From positions 1-21,837 of the forward strand of contig CAJLIR010000021.1 of assembly GCA_905206805.1 (NCBI GenBank): a stretch of DNA of 21,837 bases, written 5' to 3'. Below are positions 14,287 through 21,115 of this stretch, piece after piece. The notes beneath the pieces are model-generated. The model ran no database searches. It saw only the letters and a list, made by a program, of their open reading frames with translations, and was not told the DNA's origin. The position numbers and the translations under genes were made by a program. Origin of the DNA: an uncultured Caryophanales bacterium. Its GTDB lineage: Bacteria > Bacillota_I > Bacilli_A > RF39 > UBA660. The first letter of the stretch is position 1; every line of letters begins with the position of its first letter.

Positions 14287-16762
14287 AAATAATAAATCCA
14301 ACACCACCAGTAATAAATACTAAACCAATAATATCAATTATATGAGAATCATTAACTCCTGTATTAGGAACTTCTATAACTTCATCTTTCATTATTGCTT
14401 TAACAATTTTACCATCTTCTAATATTTCAAACCACATCTTATCAGGATTTATTTTATAACCTTCAGGTGCTTGTTTTTCTATGATGTAATATTTACCAAG
14501 TGGTAATTCATTAATAATAATTTTACCATTTGAATCAGTTCTACCAACATATACTAATTCATCATTTTCAGTATAAATTTCAATCAAAGTATTTGGTAGT
14601 GTTTTATCATTTGAAAAATCTGATTTAGTAAATTCTAGAGTCCCTTTTGGAAGATGATTTTTTAATAAAGTTGTATAGTTTATAATTTTTGTATACTGAT
14701 CTTTATACTTTAATTCAAAAGTATATTTAGTCTTGTCCAATATATGATTATTTATTGTTTCTATCTCTTGTAAATAATACTTACCTAAAAACAAATTTTC
14801 AACTTTAGCATATCCATTTTCATCTGTAATTAAGATTTTTATTAAAGTATCTTTCTTATATTTTAAATTACCTAAAGAATCATAAATATCCTCATTAGCA
14901 TATAATCCTATTTTTACATCCTTAAGATTAATTTCAGTATAAACATAACCTTTATTAGTTAATTCTACTTTTTCTCCAGTTTTAGTTAGTTCTAGGCTAC
15001 CTTTAACTGCTTTGTTTTCAAATTTAACTTCATATAAAATTCCAAATTCGTCATCATTTACTAATTTAGAATTTTCATCGATTGTAAATTCAACTGAATT
15101 TTTATTCCATAAATATCCATCTATTTTTTGATCTACTTCTTCTAAGAAATAAGTTCCACTTTCTAGTGGATATGGAGTAATTAATATCCCATTTTCATCA
15201 GTTTCAAAAACATCAATTGTTTTTGCAGTAGGATATGTTATTGTTTGTTTAACATATTTTTTAGTTTTTGCATTAATAATTTTGAATTTAATACCTGATC
15301 TTTTTATAACATCACCAGTATCTTTATCTATTTTTATAACTTTAAGTCTTGCAGTTATTTCTGCATTTGCAATTACTTTTTTTACAATTCCACCATCTTC
15401 CTTTACTTCAATGGTAAAATCTTTTGCTTTTTCATAACCCTTAGTTGAAGTTAATTGTTTTACAACATATTTACCATAAGGTAATGTTATATCAAAACTG
15501 CCTTGTGCATCAGTTATTAATGTTTTAACTAATTCATTTTTATTGTTGTATATTCCAAATTTTACACCAATTTCAGGAGTCATAATCCCTGTCTTATTAT
15601 CTGCATATACTTTTATAAATTGAAATGTTCTTTTTATTACATCTTCAAAAACTTGAACTTCAGGATGTAATTGATCAAGAGTTACATCAAAGTAATATTT
15701 ATTTGGATCTAATTTATACCCATTTGAAGCTTTTTCTTCTAATAAATAATATCTTCCCAATGATGGTAGATAATCACTTTTAGTAGTACCATCATCATTT
15801 GTTGTAATAGTTCCTACTTTTGTACCATCTTCTTTATAAATACCATATATGGCTCCTTTTAATGTAGCTTCACCTTGAGCTTTATTATTTTTAGTTTCAG
15901 AATCTGTTTTGTGAATTTTTACATCTCCACCAAATACAGTTACTTTTTTTACAATTCTAATAGGATCAATGTCTCCTCTTTTAATTACATTTTGTGAACT
16001 AGTAGCATAATAAAGTTCTATTGGACTTCCATATCTATTACCTGATTTTGTAAGTGTAATTGTTAATTGTCCAACATTAGTTGCTGTTAAAGATAGGTTA
16101 TTACCATTAATCGTTGCACTACCATTATCTACATTAGATATTTGATAATTATTTAATACACCATTTGAATCATTTATATTAATATTTTGTCCAACTACCA
16201 TTGTATCTGGAAAATTAGTAAAATTTGGCGTTGTATTATGATTATTAACTAAATCCATTATAGAATTCATTTGTCCTGCTAAAATACTATCATTTCTATT
16301 TCCTTTTAGTGTATCAGTAAAAAAACTATCAACATTTGGATCTGCTAATTTCCATATTAGCATTTGTGCTGCTAAATAATATGTATCATCAGTATGATCA
16401 TGTGTTGCATCTTTATACCCATATCCATAATAGGCAATTTTTGAAATCTTATTCCATGTATCTAAAGGTATATTAGCTACGGCTTGTATATCCTCTGTGG
16501 TTACCTCATAAGTTGCATCTGAATTAATTTTCGTCATCGGTTGTACACAATAAACAAAATGTCCATCGCTAGTTCTAACAATAAATTGTCCTTTAAACCA
16601 CATTTTGCTTTCTCCTCGTGTATGCATAACATAAAATGGACCTCCAACATAAGGTCCTGCTTTTATTTGTCCTTCATAAGTACGAGCATCTACTTTATTT
16701 ATCCCTAAAAATGCTCCCACAATTGTTATAACAAATAATAATATTTTACTTAATTTATTCAT
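14264..16762 (-). CDS. Thioester/Cna_B surface adhesin with VPNTG sorting signal
   Basis: 832 aa. Signal peptide (to about Ala26); thioester domain with Cys72 (FVYCVQP) and Gln133 (YLAAQMLIW), the pair expected to form the internal bond used to couple covalently to host or partner surfaces; then about five Cna_B/SpaA-type repeats, each with a start KxxK and an end YxLxE (e.g. YYLLEEKA, YFLEEVD, YYLQEIE, YYIIEKQAPEGY), stabilised by isopeptide bonds. The C-terminus has VPNTG (798-802), a hydrophobic segment and KKRKK, a cell-wall sorting signal with V and N replacing the common L and x. ATG has GGAGG 9 nt upstream. It is encoded among the T4SS genes with its sortase, so a mating-contact adhesin is likely. 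Confidence 0.94.
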   Translation of the reverse strand: MNKLSKILLFVITIVGAFLGINKVDARTYEGQIKAGPYVGGPFYVMHTRGESKMWFKGQFIVRTSDGHFVYCVQPMTKINSDATYEVTTEDIQAVANIPLDTWNKISKIAYYGYGYKDATHDHTDDTYYLAAQMLIWKLADPNVDSFFTDTLKGNRNDSILAGQMNSIMDLVNNHNTTPNFTNFPDTMVVGQNININDSNGVLNNYQISNVDNGSATINGNNLSLTATNVGQLTITLTKSGNRYGSPIELYYATSSQNVIKRGDIDPIRIVKKVTVFGGDVKIHKTDSETKNNKAQGEATLKGAIYGIYKEDGTKVGTITTNDDGTTKSDYLPSLGRYYLLEEKASNGYKLDPNKYYFDVTLDQLHPEVQVFEDVIKRTFQFIKVYADNKTGIMTPEIGVKFGIYNNKNELVKTLITDAQGSFDITLPYGKYVVKQLTSTKGYEKAKDFTIEVKEDGGIVKKVIANAEITARLKVIKIDKDTGDVIKRSGIKFKIINAKTKKYVKQTITYPTAKTIDVFETDENGILITPYPLESGTYFLEEVDQKIDGYLWNKNSVEFTIDENSKLVNDDEFGILYEVKFENKAVKGSLELTKTGEKVELTNKGYVYTEINLKDVKIGLYANEDIYDSLGNLKYKKDTLIKILITDENGYAKVENLFLGKYYLQEIETINNHILDKTKYTFELKYKDQYTKIINYTTLLKNHLPKGTLEFTKSDFSNDKTLPNTLIEIYTENDELVYVGRTDSNGKIIINELPLGKYYIIEKQAPEGYKINPDKMWFEILEDGKIVKAIMKDEVIEVPNTGVNDSHIIDIIGLVFITGGVGFIIYDKKRKK

Positions 16763-16780
16763 TTATACATTCCTCCCATC

Positions 16781-16806
16781 AAAAAAAGACTTCTAAAAAG
16801 TCTTTT
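16781..16806 (-). terminator. Terminator directly before the adhesin ribosome binding site
   Basis: AAAAGACTT (16806-16798) pairs with AAGTCTTTT (16792-16784) over a 5-nt loop, running into seven T. Three bases later the GGGAGG of the adhesin gene begins. No promoter fits between, so the adhesin, sortase and downstream genes depend on read-through. Confidence 0.8.
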
Positions 16807-16810
16807 AGTA

Positions 16811-17428
16811 TTAATTAAGTTTCTCAGTATGAAACATCCATCCTAGATTTTTGCCTGATGCACTTGAAACCGTAGAGCAATGATACAATTCTTCACCATT
16901 TAAATATGGTTTATAAGATTCTCCATAATTAGCACACTCTTCATATGTTGAAAAATCTACACGTTCCCAACTATATAATGGTTTATTATAATATTGATCT
17001 TCTGTGATTCCAAGAATATCCCACGGATTATTTGCTTTAACATTATTATTCGATTCTTCCTTTTGTTCTTCTTGTTGAACAGGTGGTTGAGTTATTTCGA
17101 AAGTTGTTGTTTTCTGGTTATTTTTGTTTTCGTTTGACTGAATATTTGATTTGTTTGAATTATTAGTTTTGGTCTCTTTTGATTCATTGTTTTTTGAAGT
17201 AGTATCGTCATTATTCACATCATCTTTTTTATCAACATTTTCATCTTTGATTTTTACTTCATCTTTAACAGCTTTTTTATTATCAGAATTCTTTTTTTCT
17301 ACAATAGATGGATTATTTTTATTTTTTGAATCATATTTATTATGGAAATTATACAAAAATAAACCTGTTATAAAAATAATACTAATGATTAATAAACCAA
17401 TCAATAATCCAATAATTTTCTTTTTGAT
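16811..17428 (-). CDS. Membrane-anchored extracellular protein, ATC start
   Basis: About 205 aa: basic start, one membrane segment (LLIISIIFITGLFLYNF), a long disordered K/N/D/E/S-rich linker to about residue 135, then a small folded C-terminal domain (NNPWDILGITEDQYYNKPLY ... ECANYG ... ELYHCSTV) with two Cys that could form a disulfide. No family recognised; the layout resembles channel or surface proteins that reach into the wall. TTG 17404 has no good ribosome binding site. Eight codons upstream ATC AAA AAG AAA (17428) stands 7 nt after GAAGG and gives a normal MKKK-type start. It has its own promoter and precedes a terminator and the adhesin gene. Confidence 0.8.
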   Translation of the reverse strand: MKKKIIGLLIGLLIISIIFITGLFLYNFHNKYDSKNKNNPSIVEKKNSDNKKAVKDEVKIKDENVDKKDDVNNDDTTSKNNESKETKTNNSNKSNIQSNENKNNQKTTTFEITQPPVQQEEQKEESNNNVKANNPWDILGITEDQYYNKPLYSWERVDFSTYEECANYGESYKPYLNGEELYHCSTVSSASGKNLGWMFHTEKLN

Positions 17429-17450
17429 AAGATCACCTTCTTTTTAGGAG

Positions 17451-17479
17451 ATATTAACTCTTATTTTAATATATGTCAA
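17451..17479 (-). promoter_or_regulatory. Promoter of the membrane-anchored protein, with shared operator-like motif
   Basis: TTGACA (17479-17474), 17-nt spacer, TAATAT (17456-17451). The -10 lies inside AGAGTTAATATCTC (- strand), a motif found with one change (AGAGTTAACATCTC) at the same place in the promoter before the 87-aa gene at 21409. Confidence 0.65.
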
Positions 17480-17483
17480 ATTT

Positions 17484-17762
17484 TTATTTATAAAGATATT
17501 GTTTTAAATAATCTAAATCATTTATTAAATCAGTTAGATTACATCTTAACTCTATATTTTTTATATGTTTATTTTTTTTATCATCAAAGTATTTTGCTAG
17601 AGTTTCAACATAATAAATACTTCGAATCTTATTTTTTATTTGATTTTTTGCTAACTCCACATTTTTTACTTCATCAAAGCAGTGGAAGTAATCTAGCATA
17701 TCATAAATTCGATTAACTAAATTATGACTTTTTACGAATGAATGCCAAGTTTTCTTTTTCAT
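17484..17762 (-). CDS. Unknown 92-aa protein
   Basis: Not recognised. Helical, basic, Lys/Asn-rich, no membrane segment: MKKKTWHSFVKSHNL then NRIYDMLDYFHCFDEVKNVE. Its ATG overlaps the stop of the 138-aa gene (ATGA), so it is translationally coupled and belongs to the pilin cluster. It ends just before a consensus promoter, which makes it the last gene of this segment. Confidence 0.75.
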   Translation of the reverse strand: MKKKTWHSFVKSHNLVNRIYDMLDYFHCFDEVKNVELAKNQIKNKIRSIYYVETLAKYFDDKKNKHIKNIELRCNLTDLINDLDYLKQYLYK

Positions 17763-18175
17763 ATATTTTTAATACATAGCACGTTTCTTACATCAAAATC
17801 TTGTAAGTCAACAATTTCAAAATCTGAATCATCAAAAGATACAGCATCATAAAAATCAATATCATCATTATCAATTAAAATACTAATTGCATTTCTAATA
17901 TTGTTCTTATCAATTATTCCATATCTTTCAACAAAATTATAATTAACTAATAAATGTAATCTATAAAGCATATCCTGTATTTTCATTAAAATATAATCAC
18001 GATTTGAACCATATTCCATCTCATAATTTTTAGTGAAACCATCATATAAACTTTTGTTAATTTTTCTATCATCAAGTAAATACTTTAATGTATCAATATT
18101 TTTAATATCTTTACCTTCAATTTTACCCTCTGTTAAAATTTCATTTATTGTTTTTTTAAAATCTTTTTGATTCAT
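17759..18175 (-). CDS. Unknown 138-aa acidic protein
   Basis: Not recognised. No signal peptide or membrane helix; C-terminal half very acidic (NAISILIDNDDIDFYDAVSF, DDSDFEIVDLQDFDV). The ATG overlaps the pilin stop codon (TAATG) and the stop overlaps the 92-aa gene, so pilin, 138-aa and 92-aa genes are one coupled set. A cytoplasmic accessory role in transfer is possible. Confidence 0.78.
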   Translation of the reverse strand: MNQKDFKKTINEILTEGKIEGKDIKNIDTLKYLLDDRKINKSLYDGFTKNYEMEYGSNRDYILMKIQDMLYRLHLLVNYNFVERYGIIDKNNIRNAISILIDNDDIDFYDAVSFDDSDFEIVDLQDFDVRNVLCIKNI

Positions 18176-18414
18176 TATTTAAAATATCCTAAAATCCATG
18201 ATACGAATTGAGTTGTGACAAGTGCAGATACACCTGCAATTATTGTAGTTTTTATTTTTCGATCATAACTTGCTTTTTGATTATCATCACTTGATGCCAT
18301 TTTAAGAGCGTAGTCTTTGGCGACAAAAAAAGCTGTTCCACCAATCACGAACAACCTTAAATATCCCATAGCATCATTTATTAATTTTAAAACATCCTGT
18401 AATATGCTTTCCAT
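18175..18414 (-). CDS. VirB2/TrbC-like small pilin candidate
   Basis: 79 aa with two membrane segments (RLFVIGGTAFFVAKDYAL and TTIIAGVSALVTTQFVSWIL) separated by a short basic loop (SSDDNQKASYDRKIK). This is the size and topology of VirB2-like pilins and Maff2-type small proteins in Gram-positive T4SS. AGGAG lies 10 nt before the ATG. The upstream leader contains the candidate antisense RNA hairpin. Family assignment is by architecture and context, not by a strict motif. Confidence 0.7.
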   Translation of the reverse strand: MESILQDVLKLINDAMGYLRLFVIGGTAFFVAKDYALKMASSDDNQKASYDRKIKTTIIAGVSALVTTQFVSWILGYFK

Positions 18415-18448
18415 TAATATATAGCTCCTAGCAATAGTTTTGTATTTT

Positions 18449-18457
18449 TGTTATAAT
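18449..18457 (+). promoter_or_regulatory. + strand extended -10 promoter for a small antisense RNA
   Basis: TGTTATAAT on the + strand, a perfect extended -10, with only a weak -35 (TAGCAA, 17 nt away). There is no coding gene downstream on this strand; a terminator follows at once. Confidence 0.55.
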
Positions 18458-18463
18458 ATGAGT

Positions 18464-18503
18464 AGTCGAATAAAATGAGTGCTTTGTTTTTTCGACTTTT
18501 TTT
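18464..18503 (+). ncRNA. Candidate ~40-nt antisense RNA in the pilin leader
   Basis: From the predicted start at about 18464, AGTCGAA (18464-18470) pairs with TTCGACT (18491-18497), enclosing a 20-nt loop, and runs into seven T. The RNA would be one stem-loop complementary to the leader of the pilin gene on the - strand. This resembles plasmid countertranscripts and could repress the pilin operon by leader pairing. Promoter and terminator are seen; function is inference. Confidence 0.5.
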
Positions 18504-18537
18504 ATACAATAATTTGTTTATAAAAAAATCCCTCCCA

Positions 18538-19350
18538 TTATGTGTTCTCATTATCGTATTCAAATTGTAATTTTAGTTGAATTCCTTTTTGAATTCTTTT
18601 TTTTATAACTTCACAATATTTGTCAGTAAGTTCAATTCCGATCCATCTTCGATTTAGAACTTCACATGCTAAAAGGGTAGACCCACTTCCACTTGTGAAA
18701 TCCAAAACTAGGTCACCTCGTTTAGAATAGGTAGATACAATATATTCCATCAAAACAATTGGCTTTTGTGTAGGATGATATAAATCAGTTTCTCTTGCAA
18801 ATTGAATAACATTTCTTGGAAAATTAGCTTCCTCTTGGGTATAACTAACTTTTTCATCACTTTTTTTATCACCTAAATAATTTATAGGTTTTGTTGTGAC
18901 TTTAAGATTAACTGGAATAATACCTTGTGGAAAATATCTCATTGGTGGTTTAGCAGATGCAACAGCACCACATTTCGAAAATATCATAATATCTTCATAA
19001 CATCTTAATGGTTGATATTTAGCATTTTGAAATCCTGTTACTTGTGTTTTTATCCATTTCCAATCATAACGATAGAATTTAGGATTACTCATCCTCAAAC
19101 TACTACTAAATGGCTCATTGCCAAAAAGGACAATAGCACCATCATCTTTAATCAATTTGGAAAGCTTATCCCACATTTGATCAAATGGAATAATTTGATC
19201 CCATGAATATGATGTTACAGCATATGGCGGATCCGTTATAATTGCATCAACTTTAATTCCTTGTTCAATAAGATAATCCATAACTTTTAAACAATCACCC
19301 TTATATAATTTACCTAATCTTGTAGAGTAGTATGGATTACAAGTTTCTAA
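18538..19350 (-). CDS. Orphan N6-adenine DNA methyltransferase (beta class)
   Basis: Motif IV TDPPY comes early and the SAM-binding motif I DFTSGSGS (about residues 217-224) comes late: the beta-class order; DPPY indicates adenine-N6 methylation. The target region lies between (about 90-190). The ATG at 19281 removes GDCLKVM, the usual residues before motif IV, and has no ribosome binding site. The frame is open 23 codons further (LETCNPYYSTRLGKLYKGDC...) with GGAGGTG exactly 7 nt before TTA (19350). A TTA start would be very unusual, but the coding extension is convincing. No restriction enzyme is adjacent, so it likely protects the element or regulates it by methylation. Confidence 0.9.
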   Translation of the reverse strand, partial: LETCNPYYSTRLGKLYKGDCLKVMDYLIEQGIKVDAIITDPPYAVTSYSWDQIIPFDQMWDKLSKLIKDDGAIVLFGNEPFSSSLRMSNPKFYRYDWKWIKTQVTGFQNAKYQPLRCYEDIMIFSKCGAVASAKPPMRYFPQGIIPVNLKVTTKPINYLGDKKSDEKVSYTQEEANFPRNVIQFARETDLYHPTQKPIVLMEYIVSTYSKRGDLVLDFTSGSGSTLLACEVLNRRWIGIELTDKYCEVIKKRIQKGIQLKLQFEYDNENT

Positions 19351-19386
19351 ATTTTCACCTCCTTATCTTATAAATTTAGTTTTTTT

Positions 19387-19413
19387 ATAACGAGATCCCT
19401 ATAAACTCGTTAT
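19387..19413. other. Hairpin between the sigma-like and methyltransferase genes
   Basis: ATAACGAG and CTCGTTAT form a perfect 8-bp stem with an 11-nt loop. Neither strand has a proper T tract immediately after it, so I do not call it a terminator; a T run precedes it on the + strand. It lies in the leader of the methyltransferase gene and may affect RNA stability. Confidence 0.4.
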
Positions 19414-19416
19414 TAT

Positions 19417-19881
19417 TTATTTAATTAAATCAACAAATTTATCTAAACCACTTTTTAAACAAAATTTAATAATTGCACTTTTCCTAACTTGTGTAATATG
19501 TTTTGAATATGTTTTGTATTTTCCGATTATTTCTTGATCCGTTAATCTATCAACAAATGTTGCATCAAAAATATCTTTTTCATCTTTATTTAAAGTAGAG
19601 TAAGCAGAGAAGTAGCAGTTTAAAAAATTACTCATTTTTTCTTCATCTTTCATATTTTTAATTATAATGCTCTCAATTTTAGAATTAGTATTTCTTTGAG
19701 AAGAACCATATTTTTCCCCATAAGATGCAATTGACGATGAATTATAATTATACCCACACTCTAATGTAAGTAAAAAATTTTCTACAATATCAAGTGTTAT
19801 AAAAATTAATTCTTTAAATTTTTCAATGGGATACTGACTAGCAACATAATCGTTTAAAAAGTCAGTTCTTCTTTTTCTCAT
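19417..19881 (-). CDS. Sigma-region-4-like / ArpU-RinA type regulator
   Basis: 154 aa. The C-terminal part has a sigma-70 region 4-like helix-turn-helix: STLNKDEKDIFDATFVDRLT followed by DQEIIGKYKTYSKHITQVRK and SAIIKFCLKSGL. The layout (small, helical N-terminus, C-terminal HTH) matches phage ArpU/RinA late-gene activators, which switch on structural operons. I chose ATG 19881 (GGAGG 8 nt upstream). A strong terminator ends just before that ribosome binding site, and a 35-codon leader ORF overlaps it. Likely an activator of the transfer operon downstream; the partner promoter is unknown. Confidence 0.75.
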   Translation of the reverse strand: MRKRRTDFLNDYVASQYPIEKFKELIFITLDIVENFLLTLECGYNYNSSSIASYGEKYGSSQRNTNSKIESIIIKNMKDEEKMSNFLNCYFSAYSTLNKDEKDIFDATFVDRLTDQEIIGKYKTYSKHITQVRKSAIIKFCLKSGLDKFVDLIK

Positions 19882-19898
19882 AATTTCTTCCTCCAAAC

Positions 19899-19940
19899 AA
19901 AAAGAGAGCAAAGACTATTAACAAGTCAGTTTGCTCTCTT
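19899..19940 (-). terminator. Terminator/attenuator before the sigma-like gene
   Basis: On the - strand AAGAGAGCAAA (19940-19930) pairs with TTTGCTCTCTT (19912-19902), extended by an inner GACT/AGTC; T5 then GTTTGGAGG, the ribosome binding site of the sigma-like gene. The leader ORF stop (19926-19928) is inside the 5' arm. Confidence 0.85.
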
Positions 19941-20033
19941 GTAATTATTACTGCTATTATTAAAAAAAGGGGAAAAGGTTCTTTGTTGATTTTCATCATT
20001 ATAATAATCTCTATGATAATTAATCCAACCCAT
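19926..20033 (-). CDS. 35-codon leader ORF overlapping the attenuator
   Basis: ATG GGT TGG ... AAC TGA encodes MGWINYHRDYYNDENQQRTF and SPFFNNSSNNYKRAN. Preceded by GGGGG 10 nt upstream and by a consensus promoter at 20091-20119. The final codons run into the terminator's 5' arm. A ribosome finishing this ORF would cover that arm and prevent the hairpin, so translation could cause read-through. It could also be a plain small protein. Confidence 0.5.
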   Translation of the reverse strand: MGWINYHRDYYNDENQQRTFSPFFNNSSNNYKRAN

Positions 20034-20090
20034 ATTATTCAATCCCCCAAAGTATTACGATATAAGACCGTTTTTAAATACTTGTTGACT

Positions 20091-20119
20091 ATAATAGCAT
20101 TCGGTATTTTTTAAGTCAA
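20091..20119 (-). promoter_or_regulatory. Sigma-A promoter for the leader ORF and sigma-like gene
   Basis: TTGACT (20119-20114), 17-nt spacer ending in TGC, TATTAT (20096-20091). Transcription would begin near 20084, about 50 nt before the leader ORF. Confidence 0.75.
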
Positions 20120-20141
20120 TTCCCAATTCGTGGAATAAATG

Positions 20142-20164
20142 AAAAAAGGATTTTTTTCATCCTT
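20142..20164 (-). terminator. Terminator of the Cro/C1 HTH gene
   Basis: AAGGAT (20164-20159) and ATCCTT (20151-20146) form a 6-bp stem, 7-nt loop, followed by T tract on the - strand. It separates the HTH gene from the leader/sigma-like unit. Confidence 0.65.
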
Positions 20165-20236
20165 CTTCATAATTATGACTTATTATAATCATTTTATCCC
20201 TTGACTTTATAAAAATCAAACACTTTATATGATAAG

Positions 20237-20257
20237 TTATAAACTCTTTATAAACTC
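20237..20257. repeat. Two 10-bp direct repeats with 11-bp period
   Basis: TTATAAACTC occurs at 20237-20246 and 20248-20257, one helical turn apart, just downstream of the HTH gene stop. Helical phasing suggests protein binding, but no function can be given. The remainder of the 20165-20269 gap shows only weak promoter-like boxes (TTGATT, 17 nt, TAAAAT on the - strand). Confidence 0.4.
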
Positions 20258-20269
20258 CTTTTACTTTGT

Positions 20270-20533
20270 TTAGCCTTGATTTACATAGTCTTTCGAGGTT
20301 TCATATACTAATATATCATCTATTTTGCAATCTAAAATATAACAAAATTTTGCAAGTATTTCTGAAGTAAAAGCATAATTGTCACCATAATAATATTTTT
20401 TCACTATTTCATATTTAACATTTGCTAATTTACTCATAGTACTTATTGATATATGTTTCTTATCCATTAAAACATTTAATTTAATTTTTACATTTCCAAA
20501 ATCAGTTTCATAATCAATCTCCTTAGTATTCAC
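20270..20533 (-). CDS. Cro/C1-type HTH regulator
   Basis: 87 aa. A single HTH domain (about residues 15-78): VKIKLNVLMDKKHISISTMS then KLANVKYEIVKKYYYGDNYA and LAKFCYILDCKIDDILVYE, the YozG-like form of the family with a KxxxLM start and CxxLxCxIxDIL end. GTG 20533 is preferred: AAGG is 9 nt upstream, whereas the ATG at 20542 directly abuts that ribosome binding site. It has an extended -10 promoter and a terminator in its leader, so its own level appears controlled. Probable repressor of this regulatory region. Confidence 0.85.
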   Translation of the reverse strand: MNTKEIDYETDFGNVKIKLNVLMDKKHISISTMSKLANVKYEIVKKYYYGDNYAFTSEILAKFCYILDCKIDDILVYETSKDYVNQG

Positions 20534-20555
20534 AATAGCCATCCTTTCTTTAAAC

Positions 20556-20597
20556 AAAAAAAGAGTAGTATCACCAAAGTCAAGGATAATACTACTC
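20556..20597 (-). terminator. Leader terminator of the Cro/C1 HTH gene
   Basis: GAGTAGTAT (20597-20589) pairs with ATACTACTC (20571-20563), loop 17 nt, then T7 and GTTTAAAGAAAGG, the ribosome binding site. It lies between the gene's promoter and its start, i.e. a classic attenuator position. Confidence 0.85.
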
Positions 20598-20623
20598 CCA
20601 AAAATAATTTTTACTACTATATA

Positions 20624-20632
20624 ATTATAACA
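20624..20632 (-). promoter_or_regulatory. Extended -10 promoter of the Cro/C1 HTH gene
   Basis: TGTTATAAT on the - strand, start near 20617, upstream of the leader terminator. No clear -35. Confidence 0.6.
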
Positions 20633-20654
20633 CAAAAATCGACATTAAATTATT

Positions 20655-20685
20655 AAAAATAACTACTCGTTTAAAAGTAGTTATT
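20655..20685 (-). terminator. Terminator of the 133-aa gene
   Basis: AATAACTACT (20685-20676) pairs with AGTAGTTATT (20667-20658) over an 8-nt loop, followed by TTTTTAATAATTT on the - strand. Confidence 0.75.
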
Positions 20686-20693
20686 ATATAGTT

Positions 20694-21095
20694 CTACTGA
20701 AGAACTTTAAATAAATATTCTAAGAAGTCATTTATATTCAAGAAGTTTATTTTATCAAGATATTCCAAAAATAACAAATGTATATCTTTTTTTGTAGATG
20801 ATTTATTTAATGTTATTTCTAATAATTCTTCTTCTTTATTTATATATAATTTAAGAAAATAATACTTATTCATTTCATAATCAAGTTTATTTCGATAATT
20901 TTTTTTCTTTTCAGGAATGGATTTTTCGTAAGTTAATAGATTTATAATATAAGGATGTTTTTTTATTTGTTTATAATCAATAGCATAATCACTTATATTT
21001 GATTTAGAACCTTTTGTATCCAATACAAAATTATTTATATTAAAATCATTTTTTTTATTTCTAATTATATCTTTTAATCTTTCAAATTTATCCAT
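20694..21095 (-). CDS. Unknown 133-aa protein
   Basis: Not recognised. Basic, helical, without membrane segments: MDKFERLKDIIRNKKNDFNI and later LLFLEYLDKINFLNINDFLE. ATG 21095 has AGGTGG 6 nt upstream; the TTG at 21101 is not favoured. An extended -10 promoter lies just upstream and a strong terminator just downstream, so it is a monocistronic unit at the end of the element. Confidence 0.7.
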   Translation of the reverse strand: MDKFERLKDIIRNKKNDFNINNFVLDTKGSKSNISDYAIDYKQIKKHPYIINLLTYEKSIPEKKKNYRNKLDYEMNKYYFLKLYINKEEELLEITLNKSSTKKDIHLLFLEYLDKINFLNINDFLEYLFKVLQ

Positions 21096-21115
21096 AAACA
21101 ACCACCTGCAAAAAC

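Noticed and set aside
2676..19350. Sequencing errors as the cause of the missing ATG starts
   Set aside because: The frames need no indel correction, the sites are not homopolymers, and single-base errors hitting nine start codons while sparing stops elsewhere is implausible.
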